From Hygrocybe punicea (Eukaryota > Basidiomycota > Agaricomycetes > Agaricales > Hygrophoraceae): 64,000 nt of DNA. Where the stretch lies: assembly GCA_963556145.1 (NCBI GenBank), contig OY744464.1, forward strand, positions 3,968,001 through 4,032,000, in the 5' to 3' direction. Positions within the stretch are counted from its first letter, which is position 1; every line of letters starts with the position of its first letter. The translations under genes were made by a program, and so were the position numbers. The notes beneath the pieces are model-generated. The model saw only the letters and a program-made list of their open reading frames with translations, searched no databases and had not been told where the DNA came from. Below are positions 21,931 to 32,844 of this stretch, in pieces.

Positions 21931-22546
21931 TAGGGCAGGTCAAGGGTATGCAATACCCCCAGGGGTTAAGAGTATGGGTACCACGGGTTAAGGGTACGAG
22001 TCCAGCCTCAGAATACCCGCAGTACCCACATGGGTATGGGCTGTATTTCTTTTGGGAGAAGAAACTTCAAAAACTCAATTTTTGGGGTATTTTTCGCTAT
22101 TTTTGAGGGATATAATGAGAATCATTGCTTGTAAAAATATGTAAAAATGCTCTCAACACTCTCCACACTATTCTAAACATTGTGTTCCTTTACACTAAAG
22201 GGATCCGACCAGTATTCCGTCCACAATAATCATCAAAACCACCAAAAACAGGTAAAAATGGGGTATTTTGCATGTTTTTGAGGGATATAATGAGAATTAT
22301 TGCTTGTAAAAATATGTAAAAATGCTCTCAACACTCTCCACACTATTCTAAACATTGTGTACCTTTACACTAAAGGGATCCGGCCAGTATTCCGTCCACA
22401 ATAACCATAAAAACCACCAAAAACAGGTAAAAATGCCTGCAAAACCCGTGCCATACCCGTACTTTTGGCTTCGGGTACGTACCCGTGATGGGTATGGGTC
22501 CGAGTACAGCCCCAGAGCACTGCAGGTGTACCCCTGACCGGCCCTA
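21931..22546. mobile_element. hAT-like MITE, 616 bp, TSD CTCCACCT
   Basis: A perfect 8-bp target duplication (21923-21930, 22547-22554). Inverted ends TAGGGCAGGTCAAGGGTA and TAGGGCCGGTCAGGGGTA. Subterminal GGGTA/TACCC words. The interior has a 175-bp tandem duplication. It interrupts the gag region of gypsy B. Confidence 0.9.
22105..22430. repeat. 175-bp tandem duplication inside the MITE
   Basis: GAGGGATATAATGAGAAT begins at 22105 and again at 22280. The two copies differ by only a few bases. Confidence 0.85.
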
Positions 22547-22554
22547 CTCCACCT

Positions 22555-24067
22555 TTGGTCTCAAAGACCAGATCATGATGTCAGACAATAGAGAGGGTGT
22601 CTCTGGGACCTGAAACAACTGGAGAAGTACTTGTTATTTGTGCGAAGTTGGATATGAAGCCAAACCGTCAACAAAGGGTGATGCAGCATGAGTAGACTCG
22701 AAATTCTTGGGTGTCCTAAGTGATGAGATCGATGGGGGACTCTGTAGAGAGGGAGAAATCGCAGGGAACTGGTTCGCAGATGCTGTTAAGTCGATGGGCA
22801 ATGATACATTTGAAGGGAGGGCAATACCTGTGGATTAGGACAATGGCAGTGGACACAGAAGCAGTGAATGGCTAGGTGATGTAGATGTGATTGATTGCAA
22901 AGCTAGGTGCTGGTATAGCACAGGGCAGCAACATCGAAGTTGGATATGTTGCAGATAGAGAAAAAGTCACAGATAAGGAAAAAGTCGCAGGTGAATCTCA
23001 GGGTGATGTATCCTCTGAATAAAATGTCGCAGCTAATGTCTCTGGCTCTATTTGGTTGCCTGGGTGCCCTAATTGTGGTGCATAATGTTCACTGCCTGTT
23101 GCACCATCGGAGATCCCTTGCTTTGGAGCAGAGTACTGTCGTAACATCGCTATCTCTTGCTCTATCTCAAATATTCATTGTGTGATTGTTTGTGGGGCTG
23201 TTGGAGACTGCAAGGAACTTGTAGAGGCTCTGTCTGAGTGGCGAAGGTCACGACAATGGGCTGTGGTGGTTGGCACTTTATACAACCAACTATTGTGTGC
23301 ACAAGATCCTCTAGAAGAGATGTGAAGTCAAGCGATGATGTAGATAATGTAGAAGGCAAATCGGAGGTGCAATGCGAAGCCTGAGGGGCTGATAATGTCG
23401 CATTCACAGTTGCAGTATGGTTTGTATTCACATAATGAAGTACAAAAGTCGCAGCATTGCAAATGTTGTCAAGAGCATAGGGATCATCTGGGAAGTGGTC
23501 AGGGAACTTTATTGCAAGATGCGACAAGATTCCGATGTGAAGAGATGCTGAGAAGCCTCGGAGAAATGCTCAGCTCTGTTCTGCTGTGGAGATATGACCT
23601 CTCCGAACAAGGAATGCAGAGATGGTAAGGAATGAGCAATAATAAGATCCTAAGGTGAAGGTATCACAAATTTTGAGGAGAGACTGCTGGGAGACAAGAT
23701 TCTCCATATCTGCAATGGACCATGTTCACTCATTGTCCGCTCCAGAGTAGAATTGAAAAATTGCAGCAATGAAATCAGAATAGCTACACCCAGGATCTCC
23801 ATTAGCAACCTCTGTCCAGAGTTCATAGGTATCAAGATCAACGTAAGTTTGGGCATATGATATCTTCTCCTGGTCATTGGACACTCCATGCATTGAGAAC
23901 AAATGGTCTAGATCATCAAAATAGCATCGGAGTTGTCGTGGGTGCTGTGGATCAAAGGTAGGTGCTGTCTCTGCATGTTGGGTGGGCATATAGAAGTCAT
24001 CCATGGTCAAATAGTGTTGGAGGGTTGCAGAGAGCTGTGAGATGAAGAATATAATGAATGTGAACAA
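22555..24067 (-). pseudogene. Ty3/gypsy B gag fragment
   Basis: On the minus strand the start of gag reads MPTQHAETAPTFDPQHPRQL, RCYFDDLDHLFSMHGVSNDQ, EKISYAQTYVDLDTYELW and FIAAIFQFYSGADNE, a pattern typical of basidiomycete gypsy gag (TAPTFDP then RRYFDDLE). A frame shift near 23730-23890 follows. Further on, LAIKFPDHFPDDPYALDNIC, NAATFVLHYV and SLLEDLVHTIV match the next conserved gag block. No zinc knuckle is seen before the MITE at 22546. The gene is broken by frame shifts. The LTR with its primer-binding site lies just upstream (24254 and beyond), which fits the gag position. Confidence 0.72.
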
Positions 24068-24253
24068 TCACTGAGGTTGGAGATGCAAGAGATGTCAATT
24101 CTGCAGTCAGAGATGTCAAATAATGCAGTTGTAAAATCAAAAGAAGTTGTCGGAATCGAAATCACAGTGGTAGAAGGGAGGAAAACAACGAAATAAGACC
24201 AACTAGGTAGGTGAAAATCCAAAATGAACAACCCCTCGTGGTGGGCTCCAAAA

Positions 24254-24891
24254 TGATACACTATATGTAGCTATAAGAAGAGAATCCTACAACTATGAAG
24301 GTGAAAAGGTGCAAGGAAGCTTTGGAAAGCCTACACTAGTATGAGAAATGAAAGAGAAGGAATAGAAGTGTATGAGAAACTCAATAGAAATGCTGCAATC
24401 AAGATTGAAGTGGTGCGATCAAAATCAAAGAGTTGCAATAAAATCAAAAGTCGCAGTGAGATCGAAGGGTTGGACAGTGAGAGAATGTGATAGAATGTGA
24501 AGAGAATGGAACTAGGATGAAGAGGAAGCTCTGAGATGAAGGGGGAATGATGATCTGTCTTGATTCTCTGGGGGTTCTCTGTCTAGTGGCTCATACAGGC
24601 AGATATATAAGCTGTAAGGACAAAGGAAGAGATGAAAGGATAATACTAAAAGGAGATAGATGAGAAAAAGGGCACATAGAAGAAAGGATAGGTAGAGAGA
24701 ACGATAAATGAATATAGAGAACAAAGAGAACAAAGGAAATACTTTGAAGTGTAATAATCACATATCTCTGAAGTCGCAGAAGATCGCAATAGTCGTGATG
24801 TGATTGGAAGGTCAAAGAGTGGTAAGTTGCATCAAGTTGCAAAGAATTGCAAAATATAGCAAATTGGAGCTCAGGATGGCTAAGTGCATAT
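24254..24891 (-). repeat. LTR of gypsy B (approximate right limit)
   Basis: In minus orientation it ends GTGTATCA at 24254, followed directly by TTTTGGAGCCCACCACGAGG, a TGGAGCCCACC primer-binding-site-like sequence also found in gypsy C at about 33585-33604. The far end is inferred from similarity to the LTR of gypsy C (AAATTGGAGCTCAG and GTGCATATCC), not from a target repeat. A TATATAA box is near 24600. Confidence 0.55.
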
Positions 24892-26779
24892 CCTAGAGGC
24901 GTATGAGGTGAATGAGAACAAAACCGATGTGAGGTATCGTGTTCGGAATTGGAGGAACTTTCAGTGAGTTTGTCAAGATTGCTGTCGAAGTCCAGGATAT
25001 TTTGAGAAGTTGTTGCAGGTTGTTGCACTTGATGCTGTACTGTGCTCTGTATGTTGCACTCTCCCACACATTCCTTAGGACTCCTCAAGGAGTTTTCATG
25101 GACATAGTCAGTACACCTTTATATAATAGGGAACTCAAGGACTCCTCAATTCTGAGTAAATTTCACTTTGAATGGTTATTTTTGTGAGTTTTCATGGGGT
25201 ATGCTTATTTACAACAAGGAATCCACTCAGAATTCTGCTGAGTTTTTGCAAAGTGCTGGCTTTTTTCGACTTTTTTGCATTTTTCTCACTCAAATTTGTA
25301 AATAAAACAAATCTGACACTATATATGGGATTGGGTATACAATGGGCATGCTAACCAAATTAGGCAATATTTTCCCACGCTCTATATTTGGTAATAATTC
25401 TCAATGAAGTCTGAGTTGAGTCCAAGTGGTGTCCAAGTGGATTCCTTGCAAAATTTGTTCACTTTATTGCTGTATTTCTAGTATATTCAAATACTTTGTC
25501 ATCATCGTGACACACACATGTTGCCACTCCACTAAGTTATTAGGCTTACATCTTATGAACAGCATTGCTTTCCATATATGTTTCCTTCACCATTCCAAGG
25601 CACATAGCCTTTTCATTTCCTCATGTCACCTTCCTTTCAATTCTCTTTTTTCCTATATTCATTTCCTTGTCCATGGTACACAGCCTTTATCTCTATCTCT
25701 ATTCACATATATATAGCACATAGTTTACTGCATGTACTTTAGACTCTAAAATTTGTATCAATTGCTTTACTCTATTTCCACTCTCCTCCATCACTGTCTA
25801 TGAAGCAGGACTATCCATATACACCTGGTGGTCCTATTATTAATGATATTTCCAAACTTGGCTAAGCAATCACCAGTCCATGAGAGGCCAGATTGTTTCT
25901 ACATCAATGAATCAAAGGCCATGAAGTAATTGGACTCTACTGGATCAACAGCTTTCTGATCTGATCATAAGGCTGAGTTTTATACACCACTTTTTGAAGC
26001 CATGGATTATCTTCTCCAAAGATGACAACATATATCCTGGGCCTTTTGCCAGAATGCATATTTGTTTGAACCCCCATTCTGACTCATATCAGTTAATATC
26101 AAGTCATATTGACCAAAGTTATCAGTCATTCCAATCCAGTCAATCCTCCTGTCAATTTCAATATCTGCCTCTTCTTCATTATCATCAAAGTCCACTCCCT
26201 CATCTGTTTTTCCTTTTACTTTTCTATAATCTTTTGACTGTGAATGAAAGACATAGTATGCAAAAACCACTTGAAATTATTATTATTAATAGTCATTCTG
26301 TTGAGAATTAACTCAAAGCTACACAACTGAGTATTCCACTGCTCATATGCTTTCAGAGTCATACATTGGAGTTGATACAAGAAGATCACTTCTTCAAGTG
26401 CTAAAAGCACACTCACAATGCTCCTTAAGTTCCATTTCTGTTTCTTCAAGAGGTGCTGGATTATGCCATTTTGGCACCAGAGTCTTTAACTTGGGGGTTA
26501 ATGTAGTGGTAAGAGTCCACTCCACAAAATGTGTATAACGGTTAGGACCTTATGATCCAACTTGACAGCAAGTTGAATCCAATTGATCAATAAGTTTGGA
26601 TCAATAGAGATGTAGTAGGAGTCCACCATCTCCACAATATCCATTTTAGTTCACCTAAAATGGACTAAGCCCAGATGAAGTCCAACTTCAGTTCACCTTC
26701 AGTCCTTTTCAAAATTTGGCTAGTCCACATGTACAAGATGAACACAAGATGGACTCTGTAAGGATGAACTGATGAATCA
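24892..26779. other. Gene-free AT-rich stretch
   Basis: No recognised gene. A minus-strand frame at 26007-26270 (RRIDWIGMTDNFGQYDLILT) looks like decayed coding sequence of unknown family. At 25063-25115 there is a piece related to the GGACTCCTNNAGG repeat at 30286-30500 (shared CACTCTNCCACRCATTCCTTAG). Confidence 0.4.
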
Positions 26780-27350
26780 TTTACAGCGTTTTCAGAAATC
26801 CTTGTCGTGTGTGAAAAAAAAAATTAAAATAAATAATCCGGGTGGCTGAAGGTACAGAGTTGGGCAATTGCCATAGTAGGGTAGCACATCATGTGACTTT
26901 GAATTATTTTGCTTGAAAAGACTACTGATATGTACATTGTAAATTCAATGGGACATATATAAGACATTTGACATGTAGTAAAATTAGAATGACATCCATT
27001 GAATGTTTTTGTCAACTAAAATTACTGTTTTTAGCTTTTATTCAGGTGATGTGATGTTACAGCAGAAAACCACACCTCCTCCTTGAATAAAGAACTAATA
27101 ATAATAATTTGAGTTGACAGAAACATTCAATGGATGTCATTCTAATTTTACTACATGTCAAATGTCTTATATATGTCCCATTGAATTTACAATGTACATA
27201 TCAGTAGTCTTTTCAAGCAAAATAATTCAAAGTCACATGATGTGCTACCCTACTATGGCAATTGCCCAACTCTGTACCTTCAGCCACCCGGATTATTTAT
27301 TTTAATTTTAATTTTTCATGCGCGACAAGGATTTCCGAAAATGCTGTAAA
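26780..27350. mobile_element. 571-bp foldback element
   Basis: Inverted arms of about 255 bp (26780-27035 and 27097-27350), ends TTTACAGC and GCTGTAAA, with a loop of about 60 bp. The same 63-codon frame occurs on opposite strands (ending at 26824 and 27305), purely from the symmetry. No target duplication is visible. Confidence 0.7.
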
Positions 27351-27534
27351 GGCCAGGAGTCAATTGCAATTATATTGGAACAATGCCAAAAATTTCAAAC
27401 CACCATGTTCACTGGCTATTTGGCTTTTTTCTCATTCAATTATGTCTTTGGTTTAGAAGTCACATGGGCATGTTATCTGTTTTATAATATTTTCATGCTC
27501 TATATTTGCCACTCATTCTAGTACAATTCAGGTA

Positions 27535-28767
27535 GAGTATTCAATGGCTCCTTTAAACACAAGAAATTAACTGAACATGCCACAAGTAGCCAATTATCTT
27601 GAACAAAATCTGAGCAGACAAGAAGTTGCTCATATATTTAAAGACATCTCATACCAATTTTCCAAGAAATCTGTTAATATTTGAATGTTTTATGATCAAC
27701 ACATTAGTGTTCAAGGAGTGATCAGATTTATCTATGCTTTGTGAATATTCAGTTTCTAATTTTATTGGTGGTTCTGAATAAAAATCAATGTCCAGATAGG
27801 TTCAGATGATGCACTGAAGGAATTAGAACACTTTTTAGCAGTAGAATCAGTACAGAATCAATTCTATTAGGGTGTTCAAAGGATTGGTAGCACAGGGTGC
27901 ACAGTAGCATACCATGTCACACAGTATCTTGAAAGTACTTGACAAGTATACTAAATATCATTACCATAACATTCAACATGGTATTGTAACAGTATTCAGA
28001 CATAAACTACAATACTTGTGCTCAAATTCATCTGAAGGTATGAAGGCAAATGAGACTTATACCTTTTCAATAACATCAAGCCTTTTGTTTCACTACTTTT
28101 ACTGTATCTACAGCAAAGTACCGTATAGTTCGGATAGAATACTTGCAGCCTAAGATGAATAAAAGTATTAAACCAGTAAGGAAGTTGGGCCACTTTTACT
28201 ATTAGGATACCTTTTGAATCCTATCAAGATACAGTGTGAAATAGTATAGTACTGTTGCCATATTGTGGATTTAAGATACTGTGTCAATACTTTTAAGATA
28301 CTGTTTCAGTACTTTTATTATAATAAAAGTATCTTAAAAGTATTGACACAGTATCTTAAATCCACAATATGGCAATAGTACTATACTATTTCACACTGTA
28401 TCTTGAAAGGATTCAAAAGGTATCCTAGTAGTGAAAGTGGCACAACTTCCTTACTAGTTTAATACTTTTATTCATCTTAGGCTGCAAGTATTCTATCCGA
28501 ACTATACGGTACTTTGCTGTAGATACAGTAAAAGTAGTGAAACAAAAGGCTTGATGTTATTGAAAAGGTATAAGTCTCATTTGCCTTCATACCTTCAGAT
28601 GAATTTGAGCACAAGTATTGTAGTTTATGTCTGAATACTGTTACAATACCATGTTGAATGTTACGGTAATGATATTTAGTATACTTGTCAAGTACTTTCA
28701 AGATACTGTGTGACATGGTATGCTACTGTGCACCCTGTGTAGTGTTCAAAGGAGCCATTGAACACTG
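27535..28767. mobile_element. Tc1/mariner-like MITE, copy 1, carrying the palindromic MITE
   Basis: Ends GAGTATTCAATGGCTCC (left) and GGAGCCATTGAACACTG (right) are inverted repeats; TA flanks both (27533-27534, 28768-28769). The end itself is a small palindrome (GTGTTCAAWGGAGCCATTGAACAC form). Removing the 849-bp insertion at 27891-28739 leaves about 380 bp. The same sequence in reverse, split by other insertions, is found at 35687-43588. Confidence 0.78.
27891..28739. mobile_element. 849-bp palindromic (foldback) MITE, copy 2
   Basis: Same length and ends (CACAGGGTGCACAG) as 7294-8142, with the 3-bp target duplication TAG (27888-27890, 28740-28742). Diagnostic differences between the arms (GTTGTGCCACTTTC against GTTGGGCCACTTTT) are swapped relative to copy 1, so it is inserted in the opposite orientation. 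Only a few substitutions separate the copies. Confidence 0.87.
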
Positions 28768-28917
28768 TAAAGTCCTGAACAGGATTGAAGGTCAGTTCTT
28801 ACCTTTTCACTCCACAGACACAGTTGCCATATAATAGCTGGTTTGTTTTAAATATTAATGACTTTAAATCAAAGAATTCTTAATATTTCACAAATTAATT
28901 AAACAATTAAAACTAAT

Positions 28918-29200
28918 ACAGGAGAAGAAAAAATAGAAGGGAAAGGAGGAAGAATGGGAAAAGGAGAGAGAAGGGGGAACAGGAGAGAAAAGGAGAGGGG
29001 AAGGGAGAGGGGAAGGGAGAGGGAAAGGGAGAGGGGAAGGGAGAGGGAAAGGGAGAGGGAAAGGGAAAGGGAAAGGAAGGGGGAAGGGGAAAGGATAGAG
29101 GGGGAAGGGGAAGGGGAAGGGGAAGGAGGGGGGAAGGAGGGAGATGGAGTGGGGGCAAGGTCAAAGGAGGGAGAGGGAGGGCAAGGGCGAAGGGAGAGGA
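28918..29200. repeat. GGGAAGG/GAGAGG purine-rich simple repeat
   Basis: Almost pure A/G on the plus strand for about 280 bp, with AGGGAGAGGGGAAGG-type units. Open frames through it (E/R/G-rich) are artefacts. Confidence 0.9.
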
Positions 29201-29209
29201 GGAGCATCA

Positions 29210-29480
29210 TCGTCGTCGTCTGGCATCATCGCTGCCACCACCTGTTGCTGCCATTTTCATGCCGCTGCTGCCGTTGTCACCACTGCTGCTGTTGCTGCTG
29301 CCATTGCCCATGTGTTGCTGCTGCTGCTGCCATTGCTGTTGCTGTTGCCACTGGGCTGCTGCTGTTGCCTGTTGCTTCTGCTGCTGTTGCTGCTGCCACC
29401 ATCGCCATTGCACCTGTTGCAGCCGCATTCCTGCTGCTGCTGTTGCTGTGTTGGTCGCTGCTGCTGTTGCGCTGGGTGTT
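29210..29480. repeat. CTG/GTT trinucleotide-rich simple repeat
   Basis: Repeated TGCTGCTGTTGCTG words; on the minus strand this would be polyglutamine-like. Probably the end of the low-complexity ORF family described at 29578-30170. Confidence 0.85.
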
Positions 29481-29577
29481 GCCGTTGGGGTCCAGCCTCT
29501 TTCCCCTTTCCTGTCATTCCCATCTCCTCCCTGCTTGTTTGCATTGTGGTGGTCTTGGGGTCATTCCTGGCCATTGG

Positions 29578-30054
29578 CTGTCCCTCGCATGGGTGTGGGC
29601 ATCGTGGGTAATAGTCAGTAACACAATATAAACCAAAAACATCAATAAAAAACATACCCATGCGGGGCACATTACCACCCGCTGTGGCCACCTGCATTCA
29701 TCTGCATGAAGTTGCTGTTGCTGTTGTGATTCCAGTTCGGGTTCCCGCTCCTGTTGCATTCCCATTCTCGTGGATATGAACGTCATAGGTAATAGTCAGT
29801 AATGAAATATAAAAATTAAAAAATGTAAAACATACCATCCCCTGTTCTTGTTCCCATTCCCACTCTCATTCCCATCCCTGTTCTTGTTCCCATCCTTGTT
29901 CTCGTTCTCATTCCTGTGGGCATGGGCATGGACCTCATAGGAAATAGTCAGTAATAGAATATCAAAATTGAAAAATAAAATAAAAACATACTGAGGCGGG
30001 GGTGGGCACATCACCACCGCCTCCATGGCTGCCTGCGTTCGTCCGCATTGTGAA

Positions 30055-30087
<33 letters not shown>

Positions 30088-30170
30088 TGGTGTGGGGCGT
30101 TGGGTGGTGAGACGCAAGGTTGTTGATTGTCATGTGACCTCGTTTGTTCCACAAATGGTCCGTGCACCAA
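29578..30170 (-). other. Low-complexity gene-like region with three homologous intron-like segments
   Basis: An ATG at 30170 (MVHGPFVEQTRSHDNQQ) lies 3' of a TATATAA box at about 30178-30184. Three segments on the minus strand look like copies of one intron: 29914-29991 (78 bp), 29767-29835 (69 bp) and 29578-29657 (80 bp). Each starts GTATGTTTT, contains TTACTGACTATT and ends in AG. Between them are N/K/G- or Q/E-rich simple exons. No single frame runs through all junctions, so either the gene is decayed or the splice choices differ. No known domain. The start resembles that of a frame in the hAT-like element at 18719-19949 (MAHGP). Confidence 0.4.
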
Positions 30171-30285
30171 ATAAAGGTATATAAACCCAATCCACTATCT
30201 AATTTGGGGCATACCGCCTCATTAAATAATAGTAGTTAGTACTAACAATAATAATAATTTGTAATGAGAACTTTGGGGAATGCTA

Positions 30286-30500
30286 CTTGGGGAGGAATCC
30301 TCCTCAGGACTCCTTGAGGACTCCTTGAGGACTCCCTAGTCACTCCTTGGTCAGGAGTCCTTAGGAGGGCCAAGGAGTCCTTACAAACTCCTTAAGGAAA
30401 AGGTTTCTATGGTGAGGAAATCAAGGCCTCCTTAAGGCCTCCTTGAGGACTCCTTGCAATTTAGCAGAGGAGTCCTTGAGGAGTCCTTAAGGACTACTAA
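30286..30500. repeat. Clustered GGACTCCTTGAGG repeats
   Basis: More than ten copies of AGGAGTCCTT or AGGACTCCTT in both orientations. A related piece at 25063-25115 suggests a dispersed MITE-like family. Confidence 0.7.
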
Positions 30501-30530
30501 GGAATGCGTGGTAGAGTGTGATGTCCTCCA

Positions 30531-30792
30531 CATTGTACATGCATCTACATTACAGATACATCCAATACATTGTTCATACAGATGTTTGTGCAAGGAGAAT
30601 GCCCAAGATTAAGGCTGGGACACTGACTGAACACTTTGAACACCTTTGGCCCTGTGTGACAAATACTCACTGCTTGCATTATCAATAATTCTAATGCACA
30701 TTGTACATGCATCTACATTACAGATACATCCAATATGTTGTTCATACAGATGTTTGTGCAAGGGGAATGCCCAACATTAAGGCTGGGACACC
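30531..30792. repeat. 168-bp tandem repeat
   Basis: CATTGTACATGCATCTACAT occurs at 30531 and 30699, with CAGATGTTTGTGCAAGG and AAGGCTGGGACAC in each unit. A third, more diverged unit continues after the MITE, to about 31410. Confidence 0.8.
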
Positions 30793-31111
30793 TAGAGAAA
30801 TGCACGGGTACAGGTGAACCCGCGGGTTCTTCCACGGGTATAGCCACAGATACGGGTACGGGTACAGATTTCTGGATCTGCCAGCTTTATTTTAAGCCCT
30901 GGATCATCCAAAACGGTCAGGTATTGAGCTAGATATGCTCAAAATACTAGAATAAAGTATTTTGAGCATATCTAGCTCAATACTTGACCGTTTTGGACGA
31001 TCCGGGGCTTAAAATGACGGGTAAAACCCGCGGGTTTTGTACCCGTGGGTACAATGGGTGCGGGTACGGGTACAGCCAAAATTACCCACAGGTTACCCAC
31101 ACTATTCACTA
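30793..31111. mobile_element. hAT-like MITE, 319 bp, TSD GGGACACC
   Basis: A perfect 8-bp target duplication (30785-30792, 31112-31119). Ends TAGAGAAATGCACGGGTA and TAGTGAATAGTGTGGGTA. The centre is a long perfect-to-near-perfect hairpin (about 30888-31014) around a TATTTTGAGCATATC core. CGGGTACGGGTACAG is present at both sides. Confidence 0.9.
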
Positions 31112-31119
31112 GGGACACC

Positions 31120-32030
31120 TACCGAACACTTACCAAACATGTTCTATGTGTTCAGTGCAGTATATCTAGTCACACTGGTTTACTGACATGCACCAAACAT
31201 GTCCACCGAAAACACCATACAGATGTTTGTGCAAAGGAATGCCCAGCTTAAGGCTGGGAGACCTACCAAACACTCACCAAACACCTCTGGACCTGTGTGA
31301 CAGGTGTACAATGAACACTGTTTGACCTCTTTTCATTATCAACAATTCTAATACACACAGTAGATGTAGCTACATGACAGATACCACTGACATATTGTTT
31401 ATTCATACATGGTGCATTGCATTACCAATGCATGTGATTATTATAAGAAACCAATTGCAATTGCAATACCAAAATGGTATAACACTACCCATTTCCACAT
31501 TGGCTGCTATGATCCGGCTGCCTTATTGTTCTTGCTGATTGGGACAACAAATTCTCACACTCAACTCCGCCCAGTAACACGGTTTCATAGTTATTCCCAG
31601 GGCTTCAAAATTGTTCCCACAGTTTGGAAAATTTGTTCCCATGGCTTGGCAAATTAGAGTGTGACCCTGAGTTGAAAAATCCACCGTATAGAACGATTCC
31701 CTTATAGGGACTCATAATTTTCAGTCTGGATTATCATTATTTGTCTATTTTCTTAGTTTATATGGTGGCTTCACATTCCATTTCTCTTACTATCCTTTTA
31801 CCTCTATCCCCGACACTGGTTATCCACCCTCACTTCTACACTGACACCCCTTGGTTAGGATCTTTGTTCTGCAGCCACCCCGAACTCGACATCTACATTG
31901 TGGACACATTTTCCTGGGGATGGTGTCCATTCAGACGACAGGTGTACATCTTGGCTTGCATCCAGGGATGACCATGAGTCTGTAAATGTGAACAGCTGGG
32001 AAAATGGGATGGAAATGGGGGCAGATGCGC
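31120..32030. other. Gene-free stretch with a family A LTR fragment
   Basis: Contains the diverged third tandem unit (to about 31410) and the 3' part of a family A LTR (about 31720-31897, ending CGACATCTACA). No gene. Confidence 0.5.
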
Positions 32031-32844
32031 TGATATGCAGCGCACATCCCTAAGCACGGAAACATTCTATTGGACCTATTCTAGCTTCGACATGCTGCGA
32101 TTCACTGCGATTCATTGCGAAACATCCTGATTTATATGTATCTCCATTGTGATGCGACTGCGCGATGTGTGCGATATGGGCGATAATTTGACATTACAGC
32201 GATTTTCTTCGGAGCGCTTCGGCCCCCTTCGGAAACATATTTCGAGCTTCTCCGACATCATCCATGCTTATACCATTCACCCTATTCCATTCCGATTCCG
32301 TTCCGGTTCCAGGGAAGTCTTTATGCGACATGTTTCACTTATTTCAAACAGTATAGCTCCTATCCTCTAGATATTTTGGAAATTGCTTCGCATGGTGCTA
32401 TACCCTTTGTTTCAGTTCCATTTCATCCCTATTGCACCATAGTTCCGTCGCACACCGTCTATTTGTCTTGCCTTCTTCACCCTGTATTGTCCTAACAACC
32501 AACTTCGCATAAATACCCCCTATAGTTTACATACTAGAGAGACGTCTTGTATACCCCCGATTCCAGTCTATCATATCACCTCTTTACTGCGCTGTCCATG
32601 CGATAGCTCCACTATGCTCTATTAAACTTTGCGTTCCTTCTATAAAGTGCTACGTATACGCCGAAAACATCGCCGACTGTTTCGCACACACCGCGCACAT
32701 CGGAAACATCATTGCCACTATCCAGAGCACCTCTGAGTATTTTTATTAACCTTTTGGATTGAGATTGAACCCCTCAGAATTCGTACAGCACTGTGGTAGA
32801 GTTGGTATTTGATTCCATTCAGATTACCACAGTGCACCCTTTCA
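32031..32844 (+). repeat. Solo LTR, family B copy 2 (814 bp)
   Basis: Starts TGATATGCAGCGCACATCC, ends GTGCACCCTTTCA, with the exact 4-bp target duplication GCGC (32027-32030, 32845-32848). It sits in the internal region of gypsy C. Confidence 0.87.

Noticed and set aside
26007..26270. Minus-strand frame RRIDWIGMTDNFGQYDLILT as a gene
   Set aside because: Short, no intron context, no family I recognise, surrounded by AT-rich repeats; kept only as a note in the stretch description.
28954..29631. Glu/Arg/Gly-rich plus-strand frame followed by a Cys/Leu/Ala run
   Set aside because: Purine-rich and CTG repeats read as protein; no conserved segment.
30793..31111. GGGTACGGGTAC words read as interstitial telomere
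   Set aside because: The words are not a regular array, are present at both ends in opposite orientation and are bounded by an 8-bp target duplication; they are MITE termini.
30531..31410. Spaced repeats as a possible CRISPR array
   Set aside because: The unit is 168 bp with no short constant repeat and unique spacer pattern, and this is a eukaryotic genome.
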